Source: Galbitalea sp036495225 (lineage in GTDB: Bacteria > Actinomycetota > Actinomycetes > Actinomycetales > Microbacteriaceae). From it: a stretch of 11,018 nt of DNA. Made by a program: the position numbers and the translations under genes. Shown here in pieces: positions 1 through 6,132 of the stretch. Each line of letters starts with the position of its first letter. Position 1 is the stretch's first letter. The stretch lies in assembly GCA_036495225.1 (NCBI GenBank), contig DASXNG010000213.1:1-11018 (forward strand), given 5' to 3'. The notes beneath the pieces are model-generated. The model was given only the letters and a program-made list of their open reading frames with translations. It was not told where the DNA came from and searched no databases.

Positions 1-204
1 CTGCAAGGCGAGCGCGACACCTTTGGAAGCGCTGCGACACTCGAAGCCGAGGTGGGCGCACGACAGAGCATTCGTGTGATCTCGGTGCCGGGAGCCGATC
101 ACGGAATGAAGGTGCGGGCGTCGTCGTCATTCAACGCGCACGCTGTAGCTGAGCTGGTGACATCGTCCGTTGCCGGATTCATCGACGAGGTTATTGGCGG
201 GTAG
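1..204 (+). CDS. alpha/beta hydrolase, C-terminal fragment (cut by window edge)
   Basis: The reading frame is open from the first base and ends in TAG, giving the last 67 residues of a protein whose start lies outside the window. The visible sequence has the pattern of the end of an alpha/beta hydrolase fold. LQGERDTFG matches the strand and turn that carry the catalytic Asp (D6), and VPGADHGMK carries the catalytic His (H39). This spacing and the 'GERDxFG ... DHG.K' wording resemble the KANL3/Tex30-type or dienelactone-hydrolase-like small hydrolases common in Actinobacteria. The nucleophile Ser would lie upstream and cannot be seen. Substrate is unknown. The gene converges on the DUF4177 gene with a 62-bp gap. 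Confidence 0.75.
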   Translation: MQGERDTFGSAATLEAEVGARQSIRVISVPGADHGMKVRASSSFNAHAVAELVTSSVAGFIDEVIGG

Positions 205-250
205 CCCGCGGCTGCATCATCCACAGGCGCCCGACTCGACACTCGATCGC

Positions 251-266
251 GACCGAGCGAGCGGTC
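251..266. terminator. short hairpin between convergent genes (weak)
   Basis: GACCG at 251-255 is complementary to CGGTC at 262-266 with a 6-nt loop, directly before the stop of the minus-strand gene and 47 bp after the stop of the plus-strand gene. There is no T-tract on either side, so this is only a possible bidirectional stop signal in a 62-bp convergent spacer. Confidence 0.2.
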
Positions 267-485
267 CTAAGCGATTCGTTCGAAGACCATTGTCGCTTGG
301 ATGCGATCTCCGCCTCCGAGGCCCTTGCTCCCGGACGCCGCCGTTGTAATGGTGTGCAGTCGATAGCCGAGCGCGGCCTGCACATTGATCGAGTTCTCCA
401 ACTCCGTGAGATTGCCGGAGCCGGTGCCCAAAAACTTCTCCTTGAGCACAATCTGCAACACCACGTACGCGCCGTTTGAGGCCAT
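267..485 (-). CDS. DUF4177 domain protein
   Basis: A 72-residue protein made almost entirely of one DUF4177-like domain. A strand (YVVLQIVLKEKF) is followed by an amphipathic helix that ends in 'AALGYRLHTI', the position of the family's usual 'GW.LV.V'. A second strand follows with KGLGGGDRIQATMVFE. There is no signal peptide or membrane segment. Function of the family is unknown; it is a small soluble alpha/beta fold. I chose the ATG at 485 because the domain begins six residues later and AAAGG/GGTAAAGG lies just upstream. An in-frame GTG at 587, preceded by GGGAG, would add 34 residues. That extension is Arg/Gly-rich, has many T-ending codons unlike the neighbouring genes, and overlaps a possible -10, so I judge it non-coding. 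Family call fairly sure; start uncertain. Confidence 0.7.
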   Translation of the reverse strand: MASNGAYVVLQIVLKEKFLGTGSGNLTELENSINVQAALGYRLHTITTAASGSKGLGGGDRIQATMVFERIA

Positions 486-798
486 CCGCCCTTTACCTTT
501 CGTCCCCCCGCGAGCGCGGGCAATATCAGAGGACCCCACAGTAACGGAAGGCGGGCTGCCTCCGCGCCGCAGCCAGAAATTGCTCACAAATTGCGGCTCC
601 CAGCCCAGTTTTCTGGAGCGATTTGTCCCGGACTGGAACGTGATTCACCGGGCGGGCACAACAACCATCGAATCCGCTATGCCGCGGGCACTCGATCTCA
701 CGACACTGGGGACAGAAATGGATGTCTCGACATCCGCAATCCCTGACAACCCGACGGCAATCGCGTCTGCGTATGGCTGTCGCTCCACGACGCGTTCT
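486..798. other. gene-poor spacer between ychF and the DUF4177 gene
   Basis: About 310 bp without a convincing gene if the DUF4177 gene starts at 485. Open frames here run into the antisense of ychF and show no domain pattern. The only structure noted is CGCGTC (762-767) opposite GACGCG (789-794) with a 21-nt loop just past the ychF stop, which is too loose to call a terminator. A GATATT hexamer (522-527, minus strand) with poorly matching TTCCGT 16 bp upstream could be the DUF4177 promoter. Confidence 0.4.
522..527 (-). promoter_or_regulatory. possible -10 box of the DUF4177 gene
   Basis: On the minus strand GATATT is preceded by TCT and stands 16 bp downstream of TTCCGT, a weak -35. Transcription from here would give a leader of roughly 30 nt containing GGTAAAGG before the ATG at 485, which supports the shorter start. 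Only one hexamer is reasonable, so confidence is low. Confidence 0.25.
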
Positions 799-1872
799 CT
801 AGTTGTTAAACCGAAACTCGACCACGTCGCCATCCTGCATGATGTAGTCCTTGCCTTCGATGCGGGCCTTGCCGTGGGCGCGCGCCTCGGCGATGGAGCC
901 GGTCGCCATTAGGTCGTCGAAGCCGATGACCTCGGCCTTGATGAAGCCCTTCTCGAAGTCGGTGTGGATGACGCCAGCCGCCTGCGGCGCCTTCCAGCCC
1001 TTGTGGATCGTCCAGGCGCGGGACTCCTTTGGGCCGGCAGTCAGGTAGGTCTGAAGGCCGAGGGTGTCGAAGCCGATGCGGGCGAGCTGGTCGAGTCCGC
1101 TCTCATCCTGACCCGTCGAGGCGAGCAGTTCGGCGGCATCATCGGCGTCCAGGTCGATGAGCTCCGACTCGAGCTTGGCATCGAGGAACACGGCGTGCGC
1201 CGGCGCAACGAGAGCCTCGAGCGCGGCTTTGCGCGCGGGATCCGTGAGTACCGCCTCATCCACGTTGAAGACGTAGATGAACGGCTTGGCCGTCAGCAGC
1301 CCGAGTTCACGAATCGGTTCCAGGTCGATGGATGACGCGGACAGCGGCTTTCCGTCGTTGAGCCACGCCGCGGCGGCCTTCGCCGTGTCGACTGTCGCCT
1401 GCGTGATCTTCTTGGCGCGCAGGTCCTTCTCGTAGCGGGCTTCAGCCTTCTCGAGGGTCTGCAGGTCAGCAAGGATCAGCTCGGTGTTGATGGTCTCCAT
1501 GTCGCTTGCCGCGTCGACCTTGCCGTCGACGTGGACAACATCCGGATCCTCGAAGCCGCGGATGACCTGCGCGATCGCATCCGCCTCACGAATGTTGGCG
1601 AGGAACTTGTTGCCGAGTCCCTCCCCCACGGAGGCACCCTTCACGATGCCGGCGATGTCGACGAACGACACCGGAGCGGGCAGGATGCGCTCGGAGTGGA
1701 ACAGTTCGGCGAGCTTCGACAGGCGCGGGTCGGGAAGGTTCACGATTCCGACGTTGGGCTCGATCGTCGCGAATGGGTAGTTGGCTGCCAGAACCGTGTT
1801 CTTGGTCAGCGCGTTGAACAGGGTCGATTTGCCGACGTTGGGGAGACCAACGATCGCGATAGTGAGAGCCAC
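799..1872 (-). CDS. ychF: redox-regulated ATPase YchF (OLA1 family)
   Basis: A 357-residue Obg-related P-loop ATPase, the normal length for YchF. It is known from the family to bind ribosomes and to prefer ATP over GTP. Visible motifs: Walker A/G1 GLPNVGKST (9-17), switch region NYPFATIEPN (31-40), G3 DIAG (72-75), and G4 NVDE (203-206) in place of NKxD, the change that gives ATP preference. Residues about 105-195 form the helical coiled-coil insert, and the C-terminal TGS domain spans about 274-356, ending in DGDVVEFRFNN. The start is GTG at 1872, giving MALTIAIVG, the family's usual N-terminus. A TTG at 1881 is in frame, but its first T is also the last base of the proposed -10 hexamer. No Shine-Dalgarno is seen; a TACCCT hexamer ends 8 nt upstream, suggesting a leaderless message. 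Very secure. Confidence 0.97.
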   Translation of the reverse strand: MALTIAIVGLPNVGKSTLFNALTKNTVLAANYPFATIEPNVGIVNLPDPRLSKLAELFHSERILPAPVSFVDIAGIVKGASVGEGLGNKFLANIREADAIAQVIRGFEDPDVVHVDGKVDAASDMETINTELILADLQTLEKAEARYEKDLRAKKITQATVDTAKAAAAWLNDGKPLSASSIDLEPIRELGLLTAKPFIYVFNVDEAVLTDPARKAALEALVAPAHAVFLDAKLESELIDLDADDAAELLASTGQDESGLDQLARIGFDTLGLQTYLTAGPKESRAWTIHKGWKAPQAAGVIHTDFEKGFIKAEVIGFDDLMATGSIAEARAHGKARIEGKDYIMQDGDVVEFRFNN

Positions 1873-1880
1873 GAGGGTCA

Positions 1881-1886
1881 AGGGTA
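1881..1886 (-). promoter_or_regulatory. -10 box for leaderless ychF transcript
   Basis: TACCCT on the minus strand fits the actinobacterial TANNNT -10 and ends 8 nt before the GTG at 1872, so transcription would begin at or next to the start codon. No good -35 is visible. The -35 region would fall in the 27 bp between this box and the adjacent MFS remnant. Confidence 0.45.
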
Positions 1887-1913
1887 CCCGGGCCGGCGCA
1901 CCAGCATTAGCCG

Positions 1914-2447
1914 ATGCGAGCGCAACAGGTCGGCTCTGGCGCGCTCGAGGTCGGCCTGATCTTCAGTGGCGCGGCACTCGGCGCGTTGCTGGGAGGTTTG
2001 GCATCGGCTCACATCGTTCGGCGGTTCCCGCTCGGAATGGTCGCGATCGTCATGCTGTGGGTCGAGGCACTCGCGTTCCCTCTGTATGCGATTGCCCGTG
2101 ATTGGTGGATGCTGGGCGCTATCGCTCTCGTAGAGTCTGTCGTCGCACCCATCTATATGGTCGCAATGAGCACGTACCGCCTGTCGGTTACGCCTGACCG
2201 CTTGCAGGGTCGAGTCAGCGGCGCGGTAGGCACAGTCACGACGGGCGCAATGTCGCTCGGCGCCATTCTCGGCGGCGTGTTGCTGTCGGCCTTGGGTCCC
2301 GTCGCGCTCGCAATCGCCTGTGGCGTCTGGCTGCTCGCGCTCGCGGCTGTCACGTCTGTCAATCGCACGGTGCGTCGCGCGCCCGTCGCGGTTTTCGCGC
2401 AGGTTGCCGAGAAGGCTGCTGGGTCAGAGCATGCCGGGTCAGAGTAG
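1914..2447 (+). pseudogene. MFS transporter remnant, N-terminal half missing
   Basis: The frame encodes about 177 residues that match only the C-terminal part of a 12-helix MFS drug/siderophore-type exporter (MFS_3/EntS-like). Five hydrophobic helices are visible, at about 11-33, 39-60, 66-88, 103-127 and 129-148. The loop RRFPLG fits between TM8 and TM9, and TPDRLQGRVSG fits between TM10 and TM11, so the fragment begins just before TM8. An in-frame TAG stands two codons upstream of the first ATG, and the DNA beyond is ychF on the other strand, so TM1-7 are gone rather than frameshifted. The remnant has no internal stops and uses more TTG/GTT-type codons than its neighbours. CAGCAT ends 6 nt before the ATG, so expression cannot be excluded, but a half carrier is unlikely to transport. 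A truncated gene next to an intact essential-type gene implies a deletion or inversion breakpoint near 1887-1913. Confidence 0.75.
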
Positions 2448-2456
2448 GCCGTAGCT

Positions 2457-2552
2457 GTCCATAACTCAGGCAGGATGTTCTGCGGGCGCTTCACACCCGC
2501 AGGATTCCGGGGCGGGGCACCCGGCCGCCGGAATTCTGCCTGAGTTACGGAC
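2457..2552. repeat. 96-bp inverted-repeat element with two internal hairpins
   Basis: The outer arms are 2457-2476 (GTCCATAACTCAGGCAGGAT) and 2533-2552. The reverse complement of the right arm matches the left at 18 of 20 positions. Inside are two further hairpins: CTGCGGG (2480-2486) with CCCGCAG (2496-2502), loop 9 nt; and ATTCCGG (2504-2510) with CCGGAAT (2528-2534), loop 17 nt. The element begins 9 bp after the MFS remnant and ends 38 bp before the convergent methyltransferase stop. It resembles a MITE or REP-type palindromic unit and could also act as a bidirectional terminator. No second copy occurs in this window. Confidence 0.7.
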
Positions 2553-2584
2553 GCGCCAGGGGGCGTGAAGCTGGGCCACGAAGA

Positions 2585-2596
2585 CCGTGATCACGG
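2585..2596. repeat. 12-bp perfect palindrome over a stop codon
   Basis: CCGTGATCACGG reads the same on both strands and contains the TGA stop of the minus-strand methyltransferase gene. It has no loop, so it is a dyad of the kind bound by dimeric proteins or recognised by methylases (central GATC), or it may be chance. Confidence 0.35.
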
Positions 2597-3331
2597 CAAC
2601 CGCATCCGAAACGCTCGCGTGCGATACGGCATCTCCCAGACGGTCTGGCCGCCGACATCCGGATCGATGTCGAGCAGGTCGTGCACCGCCGCCTCGAGTT
2701 CCTTCTGCCGGTCGGGCGTCGCGACGATGTAGTAGCTCCGCGACTTGAGCAACTCAATCAGCGCCGGGCGGTCAAACTGCATGGACCACTCGAACTCGAC
2801 CTCCTCGATGGCTCCGAACGGGCCGGTCTGGATGACGTTATTCTCCAGGAACAGCTCCCCCGTCGCCGGATGCATCGCCTCGGTCAGGCGAGCGACCCAC
2901 GGAACGCGTTCGTCACGAAAGTTCCAGATGAGGCCGAGTGTTCCGCCCGGGCGCAACACACGCGCGACTGCCGGGAGGGCGACATCCTGATCCACCCAAT
3001 GCCAGGCCTGCGCCACGACTACCGCGTCCACCGAACCGTCGGGGAGCGGGATGTCTTCCGCAGAACCCACATGCACGATCGCTCCAGGCACCGCAGCTCG
3101 CAGCTGCTCAAGCATCTTCGGCGAGGGGTCGACCGCGAACACCTCAAGGCCACGAGCGGTCAGCGCTCGGGTGAGCTTGCCCGTTCCAGCGCCGAGGTCG
3201 AGCACGGTCTTCGCGCCAGCGGGGAGCAGCCAGTCGATCGCCGCTTGCGGATACTCCGGTCGCGAGCGTTCGTACACCTCGGCCGCCTGATCGAAGGATG
3301 CGGCCTGTTTTGCTGTGAGTTCATCCACCAC
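2591..3331 (-). CDS. class I SAM-dependent methyltransferase
   Basis: A 246-residue Methyltransf_11-type Rossmann methyltransferase. Motif I is VLDLGAGTGKLT (43-54). The acidic residue that holds the SAM ribose is in VFAVDPS (D68). Motif II/III is VGSAEDIPLPDGSVDAVV (88-105), and the post-I segment AVARVLRPGGTLGLIW runs over 121-136. AQAWHWVD (107-114) is typical of the small-molecule methyltransferases related to the trans-aconitate methyltransferase and UbiE-like group. No membrane segment is present. Substrate cannot be read from sequence. Two consecutive GTG codons (3331 and 3328) could start it. I took the first because TAACCT ends exactly 6 nt before it and there is no Shine-Dalgarno, suggesting leaderless initiation. 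The gene is divergent from the exonuclease gene with a 60-bp spacer. Confidence 0.9.
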   Translation of the reverse strand: MVDELTAKQAASFDQAAEVYERSRPEYPQAAIDWLLPAGAKTVLDLGAGTGKLTRALTARGLEVFAVDPSPKMLEQLRAAVPGAIVHVGSAEDIPLPDGSVDAVVVAQAWHWVDQDVALPAVARVLRPGGTLGLIWNFRDERVPWVARLTEAMHPATGELFLENNVIQTGPFGAIEEVEFEWSMQFDRPALIELLKSRSYYIVATPDRQKELEAAVHDLLDIDPDVGGQTVWEMPYRTRAFRMRLP

Positions 3332-3337
3332 GATTTC

Positions 3338-3343
3338 AGGTTA
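3338..3343 (-). promoter_or_regulatory. -10 box for leaderless methyltransferase transcript
   Basis: TAACCT on the minus strand (TANNNT) with a 6-nt gap (GAAATC) to GTG at 3331. No Shine-Dalgarno lies between. The -35 is not recognisable. Confidence 0.5.
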
Positions 3344-3379
3344 CGCGCGGGTCATCGGCTCGTCGTCGGACGGGCGTGA

Positions 3380-3385
3380 GACGAT
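3380..3385 (+). promoter_or_regulatory. possible -10 box for leaderless exonuclease transcript
   Basis: GACGAT has the conserved A and final T of the -10 but not the first T, and ends exactly 6 nt (CGGGTC) before the GTG at 3392. It occupies the same 60-bp spacer as the opposing methyltransferase promoter. Confidence 0.3.
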
Positions 3386-3391
3386 CGGGTC

Positions 3392-3994
3392 GTGCCCCTG
3401 GATTTCACCGCGATCGACTTTGAGACAGCCAACTCTTCGAGCGCATCGGCCTGTTCCGTCGGGCTCGTCAAGGTTCGGGATGGCAGGGTCGTCGACCACG
3501 CATACTGGCTCATCAAACCCCCGGCCGGTCACGACGAGTTCTGGGAATGGAACACCCGCATCCACGGTCTCGTCGCTGCGGATGTCGTCGACGCCGCACT
3601 CTGGACCGAGCAACGGCCCGAGCTGGTCGCGTTCGCCGACGGCGACATCCTCGTCGCGCACAACGCCGGCTTCGACATGGGCGTGATCTCTGCGGCGTGT
3701 GCTGCAACCTTTGTGGAGACACCCGACTTTAACTACGCATGCAGCCTGGAGATCGCGCGCAAGACCTACAACCTCGACTCCTACCGGCTGCCGGTCGCCG
3801 CAATGGCCGCCGGCTTCGAAGACTTCGAGCACCACAACGCACTGGCCGACTCGGAGGCGTGCGCTGCGATCATCGTGCACGCGGCCAGACGGCACGGCGC
3901 GGATGACGTTACCCATCTCACCTCGCTCGCCGGAACCAGGATGCGCTCCATCGGCCCTGCGGTGGATGTGCGTCCCGCGGTCCTCGCAGACTGA
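3392..3994 (+). CDS. DnaQ-like DEDDh 3'-5' exonuclease domain protein
   Basis: A 200-residue stand-alone member of the RNase T / DnaQ exonuclease superfamily. The metal-binding residues are all visible: D9 and E11 in AIDFET, D95 in HNAGFD, and H148 with D153 in HHNALADSE. The H-x4-D spacing marks the DEDDh subgroup. The WNTRIHGL segment (53-60) matches the conserved 'IHGI' turn of the family. It should remove nucleotides from 3' ends of single-stranded DNA or RNA in repair, proofreading or nucleic-acid turnover; the preferred substrate is unknown. The last 30 residues are a poorly conserved tail. The start is GTG with no Shine-Dalgarno; the GACGAT hexamer 6 nt upstream suggests leaderless initiation. 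It converges on the first FkbM gene with only 18 bp between stops. Confidence 0.92.
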   Translation: MPLDFTAIDFETANSSSASACSVGLVKVRDGRVVDHAYWLIKPPAGHDEFWEWNTRIHGLVAADVVDAALWTEQRPELVAFADGDILVAHNAGFDMGVISAACAATFVETPDFNYACSLEIARKTYNLDSYRLPVAAMAAGFEDFEHHNALADSEACAAIIVHAARRHGADDVTHLTSLAGTRMRSIGPAVDVRPAVLAD

Positions 3995-4012
3995 GGCGCA
4001 TCCCCCAGTCCC

Positions 4013-4858
4013 TCAGGAACGAAGCCGCAGGCCACGAACCGCGCGAAGTGGTTTGGTCAGTCTCCAGGACAGCGTTTTTTCGAGCGCATCAATTCGCTCC
4101 CTTGCCTCCACGAGCGACTTCTCCAGTTCATCGCGCTCGGCAAGCAACCGATATTCGTCGTAGGGGATGAAGTTGTCCAACACGCACGCCGGATAAGAGA
4201 GCTGTTCTTTCAGTTCCGCTGCCCTCTCGTCGGCAACGTAGAAGCGCGACAAGCCGTCGAACAGGCAGAACTGGTAGCCAGAGCCCAGAACTAGCGGTTC
4301 CCATGCTTGATGAGTCTGCACCGTGCTAGTTGGCGCAGTGGCTTCGACGATCAGAACCCAGGGGCGGATCGCCCGCAGGTCGATGGACCGCAGCACCTGC
4401 AGTTCCGAGCCCTCTGTGTCGATCACAAGAAAGTGGATGTCTTCGGCCTCAAGCCCGGCCTCCTGGATGGTCGCGCCGAGGCGAGCCGTCGGAACTGTCT
4501 GGTCGACGATCGTCCAACCGTCGGAAGCGTGCCCCGCGCTGACGGAGTCGACGAGCGTTGACAAACCGGTGTCGGGGATGACGTGAAACGTGATCGTCGG
4601 TTCGTCGCTGTCGGTGATCGCGGCCTGCAGGAAAGTGTCCCGAGGTCGCGACTGGCGAAACGCCTCCGCGAATGCCGGATTTGCCTCGATTTCCAGACCC
4701 GACCAGCCGCGACGATAAAAGCCGTATGTGATCGAATCGACTCGCGGATCGTTGGCGCCAACCTCGACATACCGACCCTGTGGCATGGTTCCGAAGACCC
4801 GGTTCAGTACAACGTCCTCGCGGTTCTGCGTGTGCGAGACAAATTGCTCGGAAGCCAT
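4013..4858 (-). CDS. FkbM family methyltransferase with coiled-coil tail (first of pair)
   Basis: A 281-residue protein of the FkbM family, SAM-dependent O-methyltransferases that often modify sugars in surface glycans or glycosylated natural products. The N-terminus has the typical SHTQNREDVVLNR (8-20) and SAM motif YVEVGANDP (30-38). IEAN (57-60) lies at the acidic residue after strand 2, and VIDTEG (145-150) is the FkbM signature. After the catalytic domain, residues about 236-262 form a charged heptad-like helix ending in TLSWRLTKPLRAVRGLRLRS. That SWRLT.PLR tail is frequent at the ends of polysaccharide glycosyltransferases. The start is ATG with AAGGGA (4868-4873) 9 nt upstream, a conventional ribosome site; TAGCGT at 4896-4901 could be its -10. 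It is divergent from the second FkbM gene, 90 bp apart. The acceptor is unknown. Confidence 0.9.
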   Translation of the reverse strand: MASEQFVSHTQNREDVVLNRVFGTMPQGRYVEVGANDPRVDSITYGFYRRGWSGLEIEANPAFAEAFRQSRPRDTFLQAAITDSDEPTITFHVIPDTGLSTLVDSVSAGHASDGWTIVDQTVPTARLGATIQEAGLEAEDIHFLVIDTEGSELQVLRSIDLRAIRPWVLIVEATAPTSTVQTHQAWEPLVLGSGYQFCLFDGLSRFYVADERAAELKEQLSYPACVLDNFIPYDEYRLLAERDELEKSLVEARERIDALEKTLSWRLTKPLRAVRGLRLRS

Positions 4859-4936
4859 CGGTGTCGGTCCCTTCGTGAACCTCTTCGTCGCTCACACGCT
4901 ACCTTGACGATCGCCCCTCTGGCTGTACGCCAACGC

Positions 4937-4942
4937 TAGGCT
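4937..4942 (+). promoter_or_regulatory. -10 box for leaderless second FkbM transcript
   Basis: TAGGCT (TANNNT) ends exactly 6 nt (TCATGC) before the GTG at 4949. A TTGACG at 4904-4909 looks like a -35 but is 27 bp away, too far to pair with this box. Confidence 0.45.
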
Positions 4943-4948
4943 TCATGC

Positions 4949-5998
4949 GTGCGTGACAGAGATCCAGCACCACGACTTGACCTGATCTCCGACCCCGAAG
5001 AGGTCCGCCGCGTCGTAACCACGCTGATGTGCGCCGACTCGGATTCCCTTCCCCGAGTTGCGGATGCCGGCGCGCTGGTCGAGCGCGATGGCGTCAAGCT
5101 TCAGGTCATGCACAACGGGTTGCTGATCGAAGAGGGTGGCTACTTCGGCCGGTGGATGACCGAGATCATCCGCTCGGCCCACGGCGTCCACGAGCCGCAG
5201 GAAGAGGTCGTGTTCGACCGGGTCATCCGCGAGTTGGTGAATACCGGCGGAACGCCAACGATGATCGAGTTCGGAAGCAACTGGACCTACTACGGGATGT
5301 GGTTTGCCAAGTCCCTGCCGGAGGGTCGCGTGGTTGCGATGGAGCCGGATCCCGACAGCTTCGAGCTCGGCAGGCGTAACGCCAGAATCAACCGCCTGGA
5401 AGACCGCATCCACTTTGTTCGCGGCGCAGTTGGTGCCGACGTCGGCGAGCTCCTGACCCTGAACGCGGATGCCGACGCGCGCGAATACGAGGTGCCCCAG
5501 CACGACCTCGCCTCGCTGATGGCCGAATCGGGACTCGACCACGTCGACCTCATCCTCGTGGACATCCAGGGTGCCGAGACGGTTCTGCTGAAGCGTGCGC
5601 TGGCGGACTTCGCCGCGGGACGCGTTCGCTTCGCTATCATCTCTACGCACCACCACTCGATCTCCGGAGACCCGCTGACCCATCAGAATGCGTTGGTGCT
5701 GCTTCGGGATGTCGGCGCGCACGTCATTGCCGAGCACACCGTGTCGGAGTCGTACAGCGGCGATGGCCTCATCGCCGTGTCTTTCGATCCGCGGGACCGC
5801 GGCGTGACCGTGCCAGTGAGCTTCGCGCGAGCCAAGGAGTCCCTGTTCGGCGAGGTGAACTTCGACCTGGCTCGCGCCCTCACTGAGGCACGCGTCGCGG
5901 AGTCCGAACTAACGCGACTGCGCAACACCAAGCTCTTCCGACTCAGCGCACCAGCACGGAGCTTCTACGGCCGCATTCGCCGGCGTCCGCGGTCGTAG
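4949..5998 (+). CDS. FkbM family methyltransferase, long form with coiled-coil tail (second of pair)
   Basis: A 349-residue protein. Residues 1-85 form an N-terminal extension ending in GGYFGRWMTEII and HEPQEE, seen in a subset of FkbM proteins. The Rossmann methyltransferase core follows: motif I MIEFGSNWTYYGMWF (105-119), MEPDPDSFELG (131-141), a region pairing NRLEDRIHFVRGAVG (148-162), and VDIQGAE (204-210), the FkbM variant of D.EG. STHHHSIS (232-239) is a polar strand end probably near the active site. Residues about 303-328 form a charged helix, followed by TKLFRLSAPARSFYGRIRRRPRS, the same kind of basic aromatic tail as in the divergent neighbour. No signal peptide or membrane helix. 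The start is GTG without Shine-Dalgarno; TAGGCT 6 nt upstream suggests a leaderless mRNA. Likely a glycan or lipid-linked sugar methyltransferase by family analogy; the substrate is unknown. Confidence 0.88.
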   Translation: MRDRDPAPRLDLISDPEEVRRVVTTLMCADSDSLPRVADAGALVERDGVKLQVMHNGLLIEEGGYFGRWMTEIIRSAHGVHEPQEEVVFDRVIRELVNTGGTPTMIEFGSNWTYYGMWFAKSLPEGRVVAMEPDPDSFELGRRNARINRLEDRIHFVRGAVGADVGELLTLNADADAREYEVPQHDLASLMAESGLDHVDLILVDIQGAETVLLKRALADFAAGRVRFAIISTHHHSISGDPLTHQNALVLLRDVGAHVIAEHTVSESYSGDGLIAVSFDPRDRGVTVPVSFARAKESLFGEVNFDLARALTEARVAESELTRLRNTKLFRLSAPARSFYGRIRRRPRS

Positions 5999-6007
5999 CC
6001 GAACTCC

Positions 6008-6079
6008 CGACAGGATGGATTGGCCGATTGGGATCGTCAACAGGAGCTTGTTGGCCGTATCGGCGGCCCAATCCTGTCG
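6008..6079. repeat. nested palindrome downstream of the second FkbM gene
   Basis: Three nested complementary pairs fill this 72-bp stretch: CGACAGGAT (6008-6016) with ATCCTGTCG (6071-6079), perfect over 9 bp; CCGAT (6024-6028) with ATCGG (6059-6063); and CAACA (6038-6042) with TGTTG (6049-6053), loop GGAGCT. GGATTGG (6017-6023) can alternatively pair with CCAATCC (6068-6074). It begins 10 bp after the stop of the second FkbM gene. It may be a structured 3' end or terminator-like element, or a degenerate small repeat. Confidence 0.55.
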
Positions 6080-6098
6080 CCGCATAAGCAGGTGAGTC

Positions 6099-6124
6099 CA
6101 TGCCGCTTTTTTGTTTTCGGCATG
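6099..6124. terminator. T-loop palindrome between convergent genes
   Basis: CATGCCG (6099-6105) and CGGCATG (6118-6124) are perfect 7-bp complements around a 12-nt loop, C then TTTTTTGTTTT. The T-run is in the loop rather than after the stem, so it is not a textbook intrinsic terminator. Such a run after the upstream 6008-6079 hairpins could still stop plus-strand transcripts. Confidence 0.4.
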
Positions 6125-6132
6125 CTCAGGCC

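Noticed and set aside
762..794. CGCGTC/GACGCG pair after the ychF stop as a terminator
   Set aside because: A 21-nt loop, a 6-bp stem and no T-tract make it too weak.
645..833. 62-residue minus-strand open frame past the ychF end
   Set aside because: It overlaps the ychF C-terminus in another frame, has no domain pattern and no ribosome site; the composition fits chance.
385..912. Long plus-strand frame over the DUF4177 gene and ychF end
   Set aside because: It is antisense to two better-supported genes and shows no recognisable protein pattern.
1879..1881. TTG at 1881 as the ychF start
   Set aside because: Its first T is the last base of the proposed -10 TACCCT, and the GTG at 1872 gives the family-typical MALTIAIVG.
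4904..4909. TTGACG as a -35 for the second FkbM gene
   Set aside because: It is 27 bp from the TAGGCT -10, and no hexamer at the usual 16-18 bp distance resembles a -10.
4013..5998. A new biosynthetic or defence cluster around the FkbM pair
   Set aside because: The flanking genes are an exonuclease and mmsA in opposing orientations; there are no glycosyltransferases, transporters or defence effectors to make a system.
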